The translations under genes were made by a program, and so were the position numbers. DNA of 64,000 nt from Pseudomonas lutea (GTDB lineage: Bacteria; Pseudomonadota; Gammaproteobacteria; Pseudomonadales; Pseudomonadaceae), in NCBI RefSeq assembly GCF_000759445.1, contig NZ_JRMB01000001.1, positions 806,001 to 870,000 of the forward strand, in the 5' to 3' direction. Below the pieces are notes generated by a model. The model worked only from the letters and a program-made list of their open reading frames with translations. It searched no databases and was not told the DNA's origin. Position 1 is the first letter of the stretch. Each line of letters starts with the position of its first letter. This document shows positions 53,591-64,000 of the stretch, piece by piece.

Positions 53591-56500
53591 TCAGACCACG
53601 AGGTCAGTGGCATGCAGCTCCTTGACGCCCACCAGCTGGATCTCGAAGTCAGGGGTCGCATCGGCGTTGACGCTGCCGTAGAGAATCCCGTCGGCGAAAC
53701 GCAACTGGCCGGTCGCATCGTTGCTGTCAAAGGCGTTGTTGCCGATGAAGGTGAAGTGGTCCATGCCCGGGGTCTGCGGATTGGCGTCCAGGCCGCTGAA
53801 GTCGAGCAAGTCACCTTCGGCGGTCTTGAAGCCATTGATCACGTCGCGCAATACGCCCACACCCATGTCCGCAACGGAATTGAACACATAAGTGTCGGCT
53901 CCGGTGCCGCCGGTCAGCGTGTCAGTGCCCAGACCACCGATCAGACGGTCATTGCCTGAACCACCCACCAGCGTGTCATTGCCCGCGCCGCCGTTGAGTA
54001 CGTTGGCGCCGCTGTTGCCGGTCAGGGTGTCACCAAAGGCACTGCCGATCAGGTTTTCGATGCTCTTGAGCGAATCGAGCCCCGAGCCCAGCGTGTTCTG
54101 CTGCGCCGAGGTCGACAGCGTCACGGTGATCCCCGACTGAGCGCCGCTGTAGGAGACCGTGTCGTTACCGTCACGTCCATCCAGCACGTTGTTGCCGATG
54201 CCGGCGAACAGCACGTTGTCCAGCGCGTTGCCGATACCGTTGGCCGCATCGCTGCTGTCCAGGTACAGGTTCTCGACGTTGCTGCCCAGGGTGAAGGTCG
54301 CCAGGGTGCTGTGCACGCTGTCGATGCCGCCAGAGACACGATCGGCGTTGGTTTCGATCACGCTGTCGCCGCTGTTGTCGACGTAGTAAGTGTCGTTGCC
54401 GTTGCCGCCGCTCATGCTGTCGGCCCCGCCTGCGCCGTTGATCACGTTGGCTGCCGCGTTACCGGTGATGAAGTTGCGCAGGTCGTTGCCGTTGCCGTCG
54501 ATGGCGGAAACGCCCGTCAGTACCAGGTTCTCCAGATTCGCGCCGAGGGTCCAGCTGACCGACGCCTGCACGGTGTCGATCTGCGAAGGTGAGTCGCTGG
54601 ATTCGGTAACGCTGTCAAAGGCGTTGTCGACGATATAGATGTCGTTGCCGTCGCCACCGCTCATGGTGTCGGCCCCGAGGTCGCCGTCCAGCGTGTCGTT
54701 GCCGGCCGAGCCGACCAGGGTGTCGTCCTGGTCAGTACCGAAAATCATGCCGCCTTCGTTTTGCGCGCCGTCGAAGATTGCCTGCACGCTGTTGTTGTCG
54801 CTCGGGTCGCCATGGAAGCCCAGGTCGTCGGCAATGTAGTCGGCCAGACGCTGGCCGACGATCTCGGCGGACTCTTCGTGCAGGTGCCAGACGTCGTCCG
54901 GGTAAACCAGGGGGTCGACCTCATGGCGCAGTGGCAGGTCGGTGTAATCCACCGCCAGCTTGACGTCGTCGCGCTGGGCGGCAATCGCCTCTTGCGCGGC
55001 GCGGACATAGCCAACGCCCTCAACGATGCCGGCGATTTTTTCTTCCGAGAAACCGCGAGCGCGCGCCGCATCCTGGTCGTAGTGACCGGTTTCCATCATG
55101 TACACGTTGAAGTTGCCGAACTGCGCGTGCAGGTAATCGAACACCGACAGGGTCGCCGCCTTGTAGGCGGCTGCAGCAGCGTCCTTGTCCGAGGCGCGGG
55201 CGATTTCCTGCGCCGCTTCCTCGCCCTGGCCCCAGATGATGCCCATGGTCACCTTGTCGATTGACTTGAGCTCAGTGAGCTGGTCGTTCAGCAGGGCGAC
55301 GGCACGCAACAGGGCAGGGCCCGGCTGGTCGATATCGGTCAGCCACCAGCACAGCTTCAGTTCTTCGGCGCCAAGGGTGGACATGCCGTTGACCGTGCTG
55401 CCGCCCACTGCAATGTCGATCCCGTTGCCGTCGGCGTCGTTGAACTGACTGCGCACGTCGTAGGTGGTGTACTTGCTCAAGCCGTCCACCAGCATGGAGG
55501 TGCCGGACTGGCTGTCATCTTCGGTCATGCGCAGCAGACGCGCATTGGACTGGCCGAGGGTTGGCAGGAACAAGATCTCCTGATCGGCCCGGGAGCCAAA
55601 CACGAAATCGTCGGCGGTCAGGGTATTGAGGTAGTTGCCGCTCAGGGCGATCTCGAAGCGATGACCGTCAGCGTCGGGCTGGCTGGATTTGATGTACGTC
55701 TTGTCGCCAGCGGCGTTCAGGCTCAGGTACAGCGTGCCGTTGCTGCCGTCACCCAGACCGAGGAAGCCCAGGCCGGACACATCGATCTTGTCTACGCCGT
55801 GAGTAAAGTCGTAGATCGTGTCGGTGGCCGTGACGCCGCCGGTGCTGTAGTCGCGATAGCTGTCCTGGACGCTGGTGTAGCGGAAGGTGTCGGCACCTTC
55901 GCCGCCGTACAGCGCGTCACGTCCCAGGCCGCCGTCGATGATGTCGTCCCCGGCGCCGGCGCGAATAGTGTCGCTGCCACCCAGACCCAGGATCAGGTCG
56001 GCGCCTGCGGTGCCGGCGATCGTCTCGCCGTTGTCGGTGCCGGTGAGGGTGCTCGCCGGTGCATCGGCCACCGCCAGGGCAAAGCTGTCACTGACAGAAG
56101 CGCCTGACGGGTCGGTGGCCTTGATCAGCAGCGTGTAAGTTCCCGCCGCAGTGCTGGTCGGCGTGCCGCTGAAGGTCAGCAGCGTGCTGTCGAAGGTCAG
56201 CCAGTCGGGCAGGGCGCTGCCATCGGCCAGGGTCGCGGTATAGCTCAGCGTGTCGTTATTGCCGTCGGTAAAGCTGTTGCTGGTGACGGCGTACGTGAAC
56301 GGCGAGTTTTCGGTGGCGTTCTGGTCGAGCAGCGGTATCACCACCACGGGTGCGACGTTAACCGGCACGTTCTGGTTGGCAAAGATGAAATGGCTGGCAT
56401 TGAGACTGCCGGTCAGGTTGCCGGCCAGGGACAGCTCAAAACGGTTGCCGTTGGCGTCGGCCACGCTGTCCTTGATGTACGTGCGGTTGTTGCCGGCGTT

Positions 56501-59206
56501 GTAGGTCACCTGCAGCGTGCCGTTCTGGCCGTTGCCCAGCGCGGTGTAGCCGAGGGCTGACACGTCGATCTTGTCGGCGGCGGCATCGAAATCAAGGATC
56601 TGATCGCTGACGCTGCTGGTGGCGGTGCGATAGCTGTCCTGGGTAGAGGTGAAGCGGAACACGTCCGCACCCGCGCCACCGGTCAGTTTGTCTGCGCCGG
56701 CACCGCCGATGATGACGTCGTTGCCGTCACCGCCATTGAGTACGTCGTTGCCCGCGCCCCCGAACAATTGATCGTTGCCCGCAGTGCCCGTGAGGGTGTC
56801 GTTACCCGGCGTGCCGTTGATTACGCCCGGGGTCAGCGGGACGTCCTGCACTGCGAGGGTGAAGCTGTCGCTGACCACGGCGTTGCTGGCATCGCTTGCG
56901 GTGATCTTGATCGCGTAGGTGCCCGAAGCCGTGTTGCCCGGTGTGCCGCTGAACGTGCGCGTGGCGGCATCGAACGTCAGCCAGGCCGGCAGGGCGGTGC
57001 CGTCTTCCAGGGTCGCGGTGTAGCTCAGGTTGTCGTTGTCCGGGTCGGTAAAGCTGGTGCCCGGTACCACGTAGCTGAACGGCGTGTTTTCGGTGGCGTT
57101 CTGATCAAGCAGTGGATTGGCCACCACAGGTGCCTGGTTGACCGTCGGCGGGGTGGCGAAGACGAAATTGGCGCTGGTCAGCTTGTCGACATAATTGCCC
57201 GCGAGCGCAACCTCGAACCGGTTGCCGTCCGCATCGGCCGTCAGCGACTTGATGTAGGTCTTGTCGCCAGCGTCGTTGAGGACCGCATACACGGTGTTGT
57301 TCATGCCGTCGGCCAGCGCGGTAAAGCCCAGCTTGGACAGGTCGATCTTGTCGGCGGTGACATCAAAATCGGTGATCAGATCACCCAGGTTAGCGCCGCC
57401 TTCATTGTAGTTGCGGTAGCTGTCGAGCCGGCTGGAGAACGCGAACGTGTCAGCGCCCGCTCCGCCGCTCAGGGTGTCCTGACCGGCGCCGCCGTCCAGG
57501 CGATCATCACCGCCGCCGCCCGCCAGGCTGTCGTTGCCCGCCAGGCCCAGAAGTGTGTCCTTGCCCTCGGTGCCCTGCAGAGAATCGTTGTTGGCGGTGC
57601 CGGTGAGGGTGCGGTTGAAGATGAAATTGTCGGCGGTGAGCGAGCTGACCAGGTTGCCCGTCAGAATCAGCTCGAACCGGTTGCCGTTGGCGTCGGCGTC
57701 GTAATCTTTGATGTAGGTGCGGTCGTTGCTCGCGCTGTAGCTGACCTGCAAGGTGCCGCCACGGCCGTTGCCCAGACCGGTGAAGCCCAGGTCGGCGAGG
57801 TCGATCTTGTCCTTGGTCGGGTCGAAGTCGGTGATGGTGTCATCGAAGCTGGTGGTCGCGTTGCGATAGCTGTCCGTTTCGCTGGTGAAGCGGAAGATGT
57901 CTGCGCCCGTGCCGCCGCTGAGCTTGTCGACGCCGGCGCCGCCGATCACGATGTCATCACCCGCGCCACCGTTGATGGTGTCATTGCCGGCCGCGCCGTA
58001 GAAAATCTCGTTGGCATCGGTGCCCAGCAGGGTGTCGTTGCCATCGGTGCCCTGGACTGCAATGACCGGCACGGTGTCGCTGACGTAGCTGCCATCGCCG
58101 TACACCAGGGTGTCGCCCTTGGTGGTGTGGCTGATGGTGTTGCCGATGATGGCGTTGCGATCAGTGCCGTCTTCGTTGCGCTCGGCGACGCCGTAAGTCG
58201 ACAGCGCGCTGCCGTTGATGGTGTTGCCCTGGACCGTGTTGTCGCTGCCGTTGAAATATTTGCCGGAAACGCCCTTGGTGTCGTCGTAGGACTGAATGAT
58301 GATTTCCGGCACGCCGCCACCCAGGGCGTTGTTGCTCAGGGTGTTGTTGATGACGTCGACGTTGTTGCTGCCGTAGATGCGCACGCCGGCGCTGCTGTTG
58401 TCGTGGATGTCGACGCCAGTGAGGGTGACGCCGCCGGACAGTTTGATCAGCACGCCTTCGGCGCCGTTGTCATACACCTCGCCACCGGTGATGGTGATGT
58501 TATTGGGCGAGGGGATGTTCTCGCTGCCACGCTGTACAACGATTCCGCCGCCGCCGTTGCCATAGGCAACGTTATTGCTGAGGGTGAAGTCGTGGGTGCT
58601 GGTCACGACGTTGAAGCCGTGACGGTCGTTGTCGTAGGCGACGTTGTTTTCGAAGGTGCTGTTGCTCAGGAAGTCGGCAACAAAACCGTCCAGGCCATTG
58701 CCGTGGGACACGCTGTTCTTGATGACCATGTTGACGGTCTGTTCATGCGGGTCGAAACCGTAACCGGAGCAGTCCTTGATTTCGACGCCGTCCAGCGTGA
58801 CGTTGGAGTCGTAGCCTTCCTTGCCAGGAATGAAACCGTTGAACCAGCCATCGATCTTGCCGGTGGTGTTGTCCCGGTTGCCGTCGATGGTCAGGTTGCT
58901 GAGGCCGAAGTCGTGGGTTTCTTCTCCGTAGGCGGAGCGGATGACGCCGGTGATTTTGGTGTCAGAGCCGTCGGCCACTTTGATGTTCGAAACGCCCATG
59001 CCGTCGCCGTACATGTAGACGTTGCTTTTGAGCATGAGACAGCCGTCAGACGGTTCTTCGCCGCCCGTCACGATGTAGGTCCCGGGCGGTACGTACACTT
59101 GTCCTCCGCCGGCCGCCGCGGCTGCATCAATCGCTTGTTGAATCGCCGCGGTGTCGTCAGAGACGCCATCTCCTTTGGCGCCAAAATTTTGGACGTTAAA
59201 AATCAT
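53591..59206 (-). CDS. psmE: Secreted mannuronan C5-epimerase / O-acetylhydrolase (PsmE-like)
   Basis: The 1871-residue protein starts with an AlgE-type A module at about 1-380: [38 protein letters not shown] and the catalytic YGFDPHEQ. Calcium-binding R modules lie at about 385-533, 534-688, 792-949 and 1053-1202, with Ig-like domains at 688-792 and 952-1052. An SGNH-type esterase domain at about 1205-1465 keeps GQSN, WGQGEE and DDVWH. RTX nonapeptide repeats run from 1488 to the end, which finishes in a type I secretion-like tail (ATDLVV). It would epimerise mannuronate to guluronate in alginate and remove O-acetyl groups, as known for P. syringae PsmE. ATG 59206 has GGAGAT upstream; longer starts lack it. 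Confidence 0.93.
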   Translation of the reverse strand: MIFNVQNFGAKGDGVSDDTAAIQQAIDAAAAAGGGQVYVPPGTYIVTGGEEPSDGCLMLKSNVYMYGDGMGVSNIKVADGSDTKITGVIRSAYGEETHDFGLSNLTIDGNRDNTTGKIDGWFNGFIPGKEGYDSNVTLDGVEIKDCSGYGFDPHEQTVNMVIKNSVSHGNGLDGFVADFLSNSTFENNVAYDNDRHGFNVVTSTHDFTLSNNVAYGNGGGGIVVQRGSENIPSPNNITITGGEVYDNGAEGVLIKLSGGVTLTGVDIHDNSSAGVRIYGSNNVDVINNTLSNNALGGGVPEIIIQSYDDTKGVSGKYFNGSDNTVQGNTINGSALSTYGVAERNEDGTDRNAIIGNTISHTTKGDTLVYGDGSYVSDTVPVIAVQGTDGNDTLLGTDANEIFYGAAGNDTINGGAGDDIVIGGAGVDKLSGGTGADIFRFTSETDSYRNATTSFDDTITDFDPTKDKIDLADLGFTGLGNGRGGTLQVSYSASNDRTYIKDYDADANGNRFELILTGNLVSSLTADNFIFNRTLTGTANNDSLQGTEGKDTLLGLAGNDSLAGGGGDDRLDGGAGQDTLSGGAGADTFAFSSRLDSYRNYNEGGANLGDLITDFDVTADKIDLSKLGFTALADGMNNTVYAVLNDAGDKTYIKSLTADADGNRFEVALAGNYVDKLTSANFVFATPPTVNQAPVVANPLLDQNATENTPFSYVVPGTSFTDPDNDNLSYTATLEDGTALPAWLTFDAATRTFSGTPGNTASGTYAIKITASDASNAVVSDSFTLAVQDVPLTPGVINGTPGNDTLTGTAGNDQLFGGAGNDVLNGGDGNDVIIGGAGADKLTGGAGADVFRFTSTQDSYRTATSSVSDQILDFDAAADKIDVSALGYTALGNGQNGTLQVTYNAGNNRTYIKDSVADANGNRFELSLAGNLTGSLNASHFIFANQNVPVNVAPVVVIPLLDQNATENSPFTYAVTSNSFTDGNNDTLSYTATLADGSALPDWLTFDSTLLTFSGTPTSTAAGTYTLLIKATDPSGASVSDSFALAVADAPASTLTGTDNGETIAGTAGADLILGLGGSDTIRAGAGDDIIDGGLGRDALYGGEGADTFRYTSVQDSYRDYSTGGVTATDTIYDFTHGVDKIDVSGLGFLGLGDGSNGTLYLSLNAAGDKTYIKSSQPDADGHRFEIALSGNYLNTLTADDFVFGSRADQEILFLPTLGQSNARLLRMTEDDSQSGTSMLVDGLSKYTTYDVRSQFNDADGNGIDIAVGGSTVNGMSTLGAEELKLCWWLTDIDQPGPALLRAVALLNDQLTELKSIDKVTMGIIWGQGEEAAQEIARASDKDAAAAAYKAATLSVFDYLHAQFGNFNVYMMETGHYDQDAARARGFSEEKIAGIVEGVGYVRAAQEAIAAQRDDVKLAVDYTDLPLRHEVDPLVYPDDVWHLHEESAEIVGQRLADYIADDLGFHGDPSDNNSVQAIFDGAQNEGGMIFGTDQDDTLVGSAGNDTLDGDLGADTMSGGDGNDIYIVDNAFDSVTESSDSPSQIDTVQASVSWTLGANLENLVLTGVSAIDGNGNDLRNFITGNAAANVINGAGGADSMSGGNGNDTYYVDNSGDSVIETNADRVSGGIDSVHSTLATFTLGSNVENLYLDSSDAANGIGNALDNVLFAGIGNNVLDGRDGNDTVSYSGAQSGITVTLSTSAQQNTLGSGLDSLKSIENLIGSAFGDTLTGNSGANVLNGGAGNDTLVGGSGNDRLIGGLGTDTLTGGTGADTYVFNSVADMGVGVLRDVINGFKTAEGDLLDFSGLDANPQTPGMDHFTFIGNNAFDSNDATGQLRFADGILYGSVNADATPDFEIQLVGVKELHATDLVV

Positions 59207-59455
59207 GTACTTATCTCCGGTTCCAGGCTGTGGTCGTACTGCGTGCCAATTTCCGATCGGCTTGCACCGCAGGTATGACCTAACTGGATGGGAAAGTTGT
59301 AGCCGTATGTCGGGAAACCGTCGTTTTGTGACGACCGGCACATTTCGGTTGATTTTTACGTCAGGTATTTGACGAATTAAGGGTGCGCTTTTCTGGCACG
59401 GCGAGCGGTTTTAGAACCTGTCAATTGGCCCTGCAACTACGCCGTGCACGTTTCT

Positions 59456-59936
59456 GTAGGAGCGCGCTTGCCCGCGAAGGGGTAAATGCGGTCGACGGCG
59501 ATGTATGTGGATGCTGGCGAAAGGGTTCTGGCTATCACCGCTGCAGCGTCTGCCCCGGCGGGTTCGCCAGCAAGCCGGCTCCTACGGGTCATTTAAACGT
59601 CGCCGGTTGCATGTTTTGGCGGGATCGACCGTAGGAGCGCGCTTGCCCGCGAAGGGGTAAATGCGGTCGACGGCGATGTATGTGGATGCTGGCGAAAGGG
59701 TTCTGGCTATCACCGCTGCAGCGTCTGCCCCGGCGGGTTCGCCAGCAAGCCGGCTCCTACGGGTCATTTGAACGTCGCCGGTTGCATGTTTTGTCGGGAT
59801 CGACCGTAGGAGCGCGCTTGCCCGCGAAGGGTTAGTCGTGGCGATGGCTGGTTTCGGTGGAAGCTGGCGCGAGGGTTTTGGCCTTCGCTGCTGCAGCGCT
59901 TGACACAGCGGGTTCGCCAGCAAGCCGGCTCCTACA
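59456..59936. repeat. Three 175-bp units carrying REP pairs
   Basis: REP halves GTAGGAGCGCGCTTGCCCGC start at 59456, 59631 and 59806, a 175-bp period. Each is paired with an inverted GCCAGCAAGCCGGCTCCTAC about 120 bp later. Units one and two are almost identical over their full length; unit three has diverged in the middle. The array lies between the diguanylate cyclase 3' end and the psmE start. The family is the same as in the 4995-5760 array. Confidence 0.93.
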
Positions 59937-59980
59937 GTGGGACCGTGTGCATCCAACAGGTCCGCCGTTTCGGGTTAGGC

Positions 59981-60145
59981 GTACGCATCAGGTGACACGT
60001 TCGCATTGGGACACGTCCGCATTGGGGTGACACGTTCGCATTGTCGTGACGGGTACGCGTTGGGTGATACGTACGCACTGGGCTGATACGTACGCATTGG
60101 GGTGAAGGGTACGCATTGGGTGATACGGGGCATTGGGGTGGTTTG
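59981..60145. repeat. Degenerate 18-19-bp tandem repeat, about nine copies
   Basis: The consensus is GTACGCATTGGGGTGATAC. Units start at about 59981, 59999, 60015, 60034, 60053, 60071, 60090, 60109 and 60128 and share CGCATTGG. They are not related to REP palindromes and have no coding potential. Iteron-like spacing (near two helix turns) is notable, but no replication or phage gene is nearby. Confidence 0.8.
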
Positions 60146-60155
60146 TGCGTTTTTC

Positions 60156-60179
60156 GTGGGACCGGCTTCAGCCGGGAAG
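60156..60179 (+). repeat. Single REP of the GTGGGACCGGCTT family
   Basis: A complete copy GTGGGACCGGCTTCAGCCGG followed by GAAG lies 23 bp downstream of the diguanylate cyclase stop. Confidence 0.9.
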
Positions 60180-60202
60180 GCGTTAGCGGTCGCGATTGAC
60201 GA

Positions 60203-61414
60203 TCAGGCCACTTCCGCCGGGGCGCAGCGCAGGCAGTCGCGGCCTTCGCGTTTGGCGGCGTACAAGGCTTTGTCGGCCATGGCGATCAGTGCTTCGGCGC
60301 TGATCTGAGGCGCATTGGCAACCGCGACCCCGAGGCTGATGGTGACTTTGGCGCCAGCGCCCAGCGCCGGGTGTGGCACGTTGAGCGCTGACACCGCGGA
60401 ACGCAGGTTTTCCGCCAGCGCCCGCGCCTGAGCCGGATGGGCATGGGTCATCAACACCAGTATCTCCTCGCCGCCAAACCTGAAGGTCAATGCGTCAGCC
60501 TTGTTCGCGGTGCGCTGAATGACCCCGCTGAGCAGCCGCAGGCACGTGTCGCCCTGCAGATGCCCATAGTTGTCGTTGTAGGATTTGAAGTGATCGATGT
60601 CCAGCAGGATCACCGCGACATTCATCGGCACCTCCGCAGCCCGGCTCCACAGGGACGCCAACACCTCACCCTGAAACCGCCGATTGAACAGCTGCGTAAG
60701 GGAATCGATGCGCGCCAGTTCCAGCAGTTGCTTCTGCAGCAACCGCCCACGCAGCGCAAACAGATAACTCAGCCGACTGCCGTGCTCCAGAAACCAGGAC
60801 GCCATCAGCAGCAACGCGACGGTCGACACAAACAGCAGCGCGTTGGCCTGCCAGATCTGAAAGTCGGCGAAGTCGGCGATGTAAGTGGTCACCAGCTGGA
60901 ACGTCAGCATGAATGCCATCGCTACGGCCGAGTAGCGGATCGGCAACTGTTGAATCACCGTGCAGTAAACCATGATCAACAGCATGCCCAGCTGGTAATG
61001 CAGCCGGAACGGACTCTCGCTGAAGATCATCACCACCAGCGGCATCAGCGAGCACAGCACAGTGCCGGTCCCTGCGGCCGCTTCCACAACCGCACGGGTC
61101 TTGGCGCGAAGCACGATCACCGTCAGGAAGATAAACAAGGGCGTGATCAGGAAAACCCGCCCAAGCGCCACGTAGGCAAACATGTCGTTGAGACTCAGCC
61201 AGTCGCTGACCATGAACACGTTGTAAATGATGCCGCCGGTAATACCGACCGCTGTCAGAAACCGCCGCCGCTGTTCAAGGGTTTCGGCCTCATACCGTGA
61301 CTCCAGTTCGGCACTGAAACGCAGGCCACGGAAGCGCGACGCGATAGTGCGGTCGACCTCGGCGAGGACTTGCGCATCGTTGGGGCCAGGGCGGTCGAGG
61401 ACAAAGGAAAGCAT
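60203..61414 (-). CDS. Membrane diguanylate cyclase with GGEEI motif
   Basis: The 403-residue protein has a soluble N-terminal ~55 residues and about six membrane helices (for example VFLITPLFIFLTVIVL and ANALLFVSTVALLLMASWF). A coiled linker leads to a C-terminal GGDEF domain (IDSLTQLFNRR, LLDIDHFKSYNDNYGH, RFGGEEILVLM). The signature is GGEEI instead of GG(D/E)EF. The inhibitory RxxD is absent (KADA in its place). Metal-binding LDIDHFK and the NxxxGH-type segment are kept, so activity is possible. The start at 61414 matches the family's soluble lead; no strong ribosome site is visible. It is monocistronic between the chemoreceptor and psmE, both on the same strand. Confidence 0.88.
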   Translation of the reverse strand: MLSFVLDRPGPNDAQVLAEVDRTIASRFRGLRFSAELESRYEAETLEQRRRFLTAVGITGGIIYNVFMVSDWLSLNDMFAYVALGRVFLITPLFIFLTVIVLRAKTRAVVEAAAGTGTVLCSLMPLVVMIFSESPFRLHYQLGMLLIMVYCTVIQQLPIRYSAVAMAFMLTFQLVTTYIADFADFQIWQANALLFVSTVALLLMASWFLEHGSRLSYLFALRGRLLQKQLLELARIDSLTQLFNRRFQGEVLASLWSRAAEVPMNVAVILLDIDHFKSYNDNYGHLQGDTCLRLLSGVIQRTANKADALTFRFGGEEILVLMTHAHPAQARALAENLRSAVSALNVPHPALGAGAKVTISLGVAVANAPQISAEALIAMADKALYAAKREGRDCLRCAPAEVA

Positions 61415-61540
61415 GATGCACCAAAAGGGTGAGTTGACCGGACTATGACAGATGAGTGATGCCTTAGTGCCATCATTTCGTCGGAATACGTTTCGGGTGC
61501 CGTTGGTCCTCACCGGTCACCCGAAAAAACAGGCGCCAAT

Positions 61541-63430
61541 TTAGATGCGGAAGCTGCCGACCAGCTGAGTCAAGCGTGCCGACTGACTTTCCAGGTCAGC
61601 ACAGGCGCGTAACGTCGCTTGCAGGTTTTCAACGCCTTCCTGGTTAAGCGTATTGATCTCGGTGATGTCGACATTGATGGCCTCGACCACCGACGTCTGC
61701 TCCTCCGTTGCAGTGGCCACCGACTGGTTCATGGCATCAATCTCGCCAATGCGCACGGTCACGCTCTCCAGGCTGGTACCGGCCTGATTGGCGATGCTGA
61801 CGCTTTCATGGCTCTCGCGCTGACTGTCGTTCATGATCGCCACCGCTTCACGCGCACCCAGTTGCAGCTCCTCGATCATCTTCTGCACCTGGCTCGCCGA
61901 TTCCTGGGTGCGATGAGCCAGGCTGCGGACCTCGTCAGCCACCACGGCGAACCCACGGCCGGCTTCACCGGCACGCGCGGCTTCAATGGCCGCGTTGAGC
62001 GCCAGCAGATTCGTCTGCTGGGAAATCCCGGTGATGACTTCGAGAATCTGCCCGATGTTGGCGGTCTTGGCGTTGAGCTGTTCAATCTGCTCGCTGGCGC
62101 CGCTGATGCGCGTGGACAACCGGTTCATCGCTTGAATGTTTTGACCCACCACCGCCTGACCGTTTGAAGCCAGATCGCGCGCATCGCTGGAATGCCCCGA
62201 GGCCATCGCGGCGTTCTGCGCGATTTCCTGCGCCGCAGCGCCGAGTTCGTTGATTGCCGCTGCCACGCTGCTGGTACGGTTGGCTTGTTGATCCGAGTTC
62301 AGCATCGAGGAGTTCGATGCACTCACCACGCGCAGGGCCACTTCATTCAGCTGTACGGTGGAGGAGGCGACTTGACGCATCGAATCATGGATTCGCCCGA
62401 CGAAGAGGTTGAAGCCGTTGCCCAAGTAACCGAACTCATCCTGGCTGAGGATTTCCAGACGCTTGGTCAGATCACCTTCGCCGGCAGCAATGTCGTGCAT
62501 CGCCCGGCCCATGGTGTTCAGCGGACGCATCAGCACGTTCAGCAGCACACCGAGCAGCAGGATGATCAGCACCACGGCAATCACCGTGGCGACGATGGCC
62601 GAAGTACGGAAATCGCCCAGCGCGGCGTAGGCCTGTGCTTTGTCGACGGCGATGCCGACGTACCAGTTCACTGAAGGCAGGCCGTTGACGTGGGCGAAGG
62701 TGATGATCTCCGTGCGGCCGGCGTGCTCGCTCTCGCTGATGTCCTGTGACAGGCGAGGCGTCGCATCGGGGTAAACCTCGGCCAGGGTTTTCATGACCAG
62801 CGAGGTGTCCGGGTGGACGAGGATGCGGCCGTTGGCGTCAACCAGAAAGGCGTGGCCGTCGTTTTGCAAGTGCAACGCGCTGATCATTTTGACCAGTACT
62901 TCGAGACTCAAGTCGCCACCCGCCACACCGCTGACACCGGACGGGCCTTTGACCGGTGTGGCAATGGTCACGATCAGGCCTTTGGTCACGGCGTCCAGAT
63001 ACGGTTCCGTCAGCGTGGTTTTGCCAGCCTTCACCGCGTCGGTGTACCACGGACGGGTGCGCGGGTCGTAGTCGCCGGGCATGTCGTCAGGCGGCTGGGT
63101 AAAAAATGAGCCGTCATTTTTGCCCAGATAGATGCTCATGAATGTCGAGATCAGGGTCGGCTGGCCGAGCTGGCGGTTAAGCGCGTCCTGGGATTGCGAT
63201 GTGGCGGCCGCTTCGGCCACGTTTTCCACCAGCAGGATGCGTCCCGACATCCAGTTCTGGATATTACCCGCCGTGCTTTCGCCCATCTGGTTCAGACTTT
63301 CCCTAAGCTGATTCCGGATGGCATTGCGTTGCAGATAATCGTTGTAAAGGGTGAACAAGCTAAACGCCGCGATCACCACCAGCGAGGCCGCCAGCAGGAT
63401 TTTGTGGCTGAATTTCAGGGATTTGGTCAT
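61541..63430 (-). CDS. Amino-acid chemoreceptor (dCACHE, PctA/B/C type)
   Basis: The 629-residue methyl-accepting protein has a first membrane helix at about 10-28 and a periplasmic double CACHE domain to about 275. A second helix ([20 protein letters not shown]) is followed by HAMP and a signalling domain with the conserved hairpin tip ([20 protein letters not shown]). In the ligand pocket, Y121, R126, W128, Y129, Y144, D146 and D173 reproduce the amino-acid-binding motif of PctA at the same numbering, so amino acids are the predicted attractants. ATG 63430 gives this numbering; an upstream TTG is less likely. Confidence 0.93.
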   Translation of the reverse strand: MTKSLKFSHKILLAASLVVIAAFSLFTLYNDYLQRNAIRNQLRESLNQMGESTAGNIQNWMSGRILLVENVAEAAATSQSQDALNRQLGQPTLISTFMSIYLGKNDGSFFTQPPDDMPGDYDPRTRPWYTDAVKAGKTTLTEPYLDAVTKGLIVTIATPVKGPSGVSGVAGGDLSLEVLVKMISALHLQNDGHAFLVDANGRILVHPDTSLVMKTLAEVYPDATPRLSQDISESEHAGRTEIITFAHVNGLPSVNWYVGIAVDKAQAYAALGDFRTSAIVATVIAVVLIILLLGVLLNVLMRPLNTMGRAMHDIAAGEGDLTKRLEILSQDEFGYLGNGFNLFVGRIHDSMRQVASSTVQLNEVALRVVSASNSSMLNSDQQANRTSSVAAAINELGAAAQEIAQNAAMASGHSSDARDLASNGQAVVGQNIQAMNRLSTRISGASEQIEQLNAKTANIGQILEVITGISQQTNLLALNAAIEAARAGEAGRGFAVVADEVRSLAHRTQESASQVQKMIEELQLGAREAVAIMNDSQRESHESVSIANQAGTSLESVTVRIGEIDAMNQSVATATEEQTSVVEAINVDITEINTLNQEGVENLQATLRACADLESQSARLTQLVGSFRI

Positions 63431-63668
63431 GCCGTACGAGCCTTCAAGGTGTTGCAGGGAAAGAAACACAGTCAACGGGGCTATCGGCTGGGGTTTCTAT
63501 AGATGAAGACCGTCCTCCAACTAATCACCTCTATTTGAGTGGAATCGGACAACCGGTCGCGGGAGGGGAGGGAGAAGGAGGCCCATGGGCGAAAAAGCGA
63601 GGGTGAGACAGGGAGCAAGCGGCAGCCGAGTGGCACACCGCTTGATAGCGTTTAGCTGGGTTAATCAC

Positions 63669-64000
63669 TCAAAGCGTATGGCTGTAGACCAGCGCGTAGG
63701 ATTCGATACCGTCGTTTGGTTCTTTGATGCCGGCATTGGAGTAGTGGGTGACCCGAAGGGCCACGCGTTGGGTGTCGCCGAACTTCAGGCCGGCGCCCAG
63801 GCGATCCTCGAAGTTGAAAGCGGAGCCGAACTTCTGATCGCCGGCACTGGCACCGGTGAACATGGAAACACCCACGCCCGCTTCGATAAACGGCTTGATC
63901 TGGCCGCTGCCAAATTCATACACGAACACCGGAGCGAAGGACACCGAGTGACGTGCACCGGCTTGTTTACCGGCTTCCCAGTAGGTGTAACCCAAGTCCC
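63669..64000 (-). CDS. pagL: Lipid A 3-O-deacylase PagL (3' part)
   Basis: About 110 C-terminal residues are visible; the gene runs off the right edge. The beta-barrel pattern and the active-site region HYSNAGIKEPNDGIESYALV agree with PagL, whose His-Ser-Glu triad is present (H and S in HYS, E in GIE). PagL removes the 3-position acyl chain of lipid A in the outer membrane. The protein ends in a C-terminal strand (YALVYSHTL). The N-terminal signal peptide lies outside the window. Confidence 0.9.
   Translation of the reverse strand, partial: DLGYTYWEAGKQAGARHSVSFAPVFVYEFGSGQIKPFIEAGVGVSMFTGASAGDQKFGSAFNFEDRLGAGLKFGDTQRVALRVTHYSNAGIKEPNDGIESYALVYSHTL

Noticed and set aside
56768..59278. 836-codon open frame on the plus strand
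   Set aside because: It is the antisense of the epimerase gene, whose RTX repeats and GC bias keep the opposite strand open. It has no domain and no start signals.

Overview
The window looks like about 64 kb of a Pseudomonas chromosome, most likely from the syringae/fluorescens lineage. The evidence is the high GC content, two families of Pseudomonas REP palindromes, a cyo terminal oxidase operon, a PsmE-type alginate epimerase/deacetylase, a phosphatidylcholine synthase, a PagL lipid A deacylase, and many small 'Pseudomonas-only' proteins. No rRNA, tRNA, CRISPR array, prophage or insertion sequence was recognised. Assignments rest on reading motifs by eye; no database search was run.

Left part (1-16 kb). 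The window opens inside a giant minus-strand surface adhesin, with a BapA-type N-terminus, a poly-glycine linker and about 12 Ig-like repeats. A small XRE regulator is transcribed divergently from it. A sixfold tandem array of 129-bp REP pairs follows, then a membrane GGDEF-EAL protein, a DUF892 ferritin-like stress protein, a GGCT-like protein and cyoABCD without an adjacent cyoE. Next come a metallothionein with an unusual acidic tail, an OBAP/DUF1264 lipoprotein and small proteins. A 31-bp REP-derived tandem array lies just before galE.

Middle (16-35 kb). galE faces a tightly overlapping operon of glycosyltransferase, UDP-galactopyranose mutase (glf), GH1-like glycosidase and ABC exporter. 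This looks like a compact galactofuranose glycoconjugate pathway. It is followed by a CinA-type amidase, an SDR enzyme that carries a lipoprotein signal, a DUF2934 protein and an APC permease. A type VI secretion island follows: VgrG with a C-terminal TTR-like extension, a 1562-residue RHS protein with an unrecognised 123-residue toxin tip, and a probable immunity gene of lower GC content.

Right part (35-64 kb). A cysteine desulfurase is divergent from an Lrp-type regulator. After it come pcs, a U32-family RlhA, a RidA paralogue and a YghA-like SDR. A three-gene envelope-stress cluster (DUF3618, holin-X-like, hydrophilic partner) is followed by a formaldehyde-type alcohol dehydrogenase and a DNA-repair/stress group (DUF2188, ligD, DUF4142). 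A translationally coupled operon of haem-oxygenase-like diiron enzyme, methyltransferase and small protein has no function I recognise. The 1871-residue PsmE-like protein comes next, and upstream of it lie 175-bp REP repeats and a degenerate 18-19-bp tandem array. The window ends with a diguanylate cyclase carrying an altered GGEEI motif, an amino-acid chemoreceptor of the PctA type and a partial pagL.

Taken together, the genes concern the cell surface and environment sensing: adhesin, c-di-GMP enzymes, alginate modification, glycoconjugate synthesis, lipid and lipid A modification, T6SS competition and chemotaxis. The best candidates for undescribed biology are the galactofuranose operon, the diiron-oxygenase/methyltransferase operon and the RHS toxin-immunity pair.
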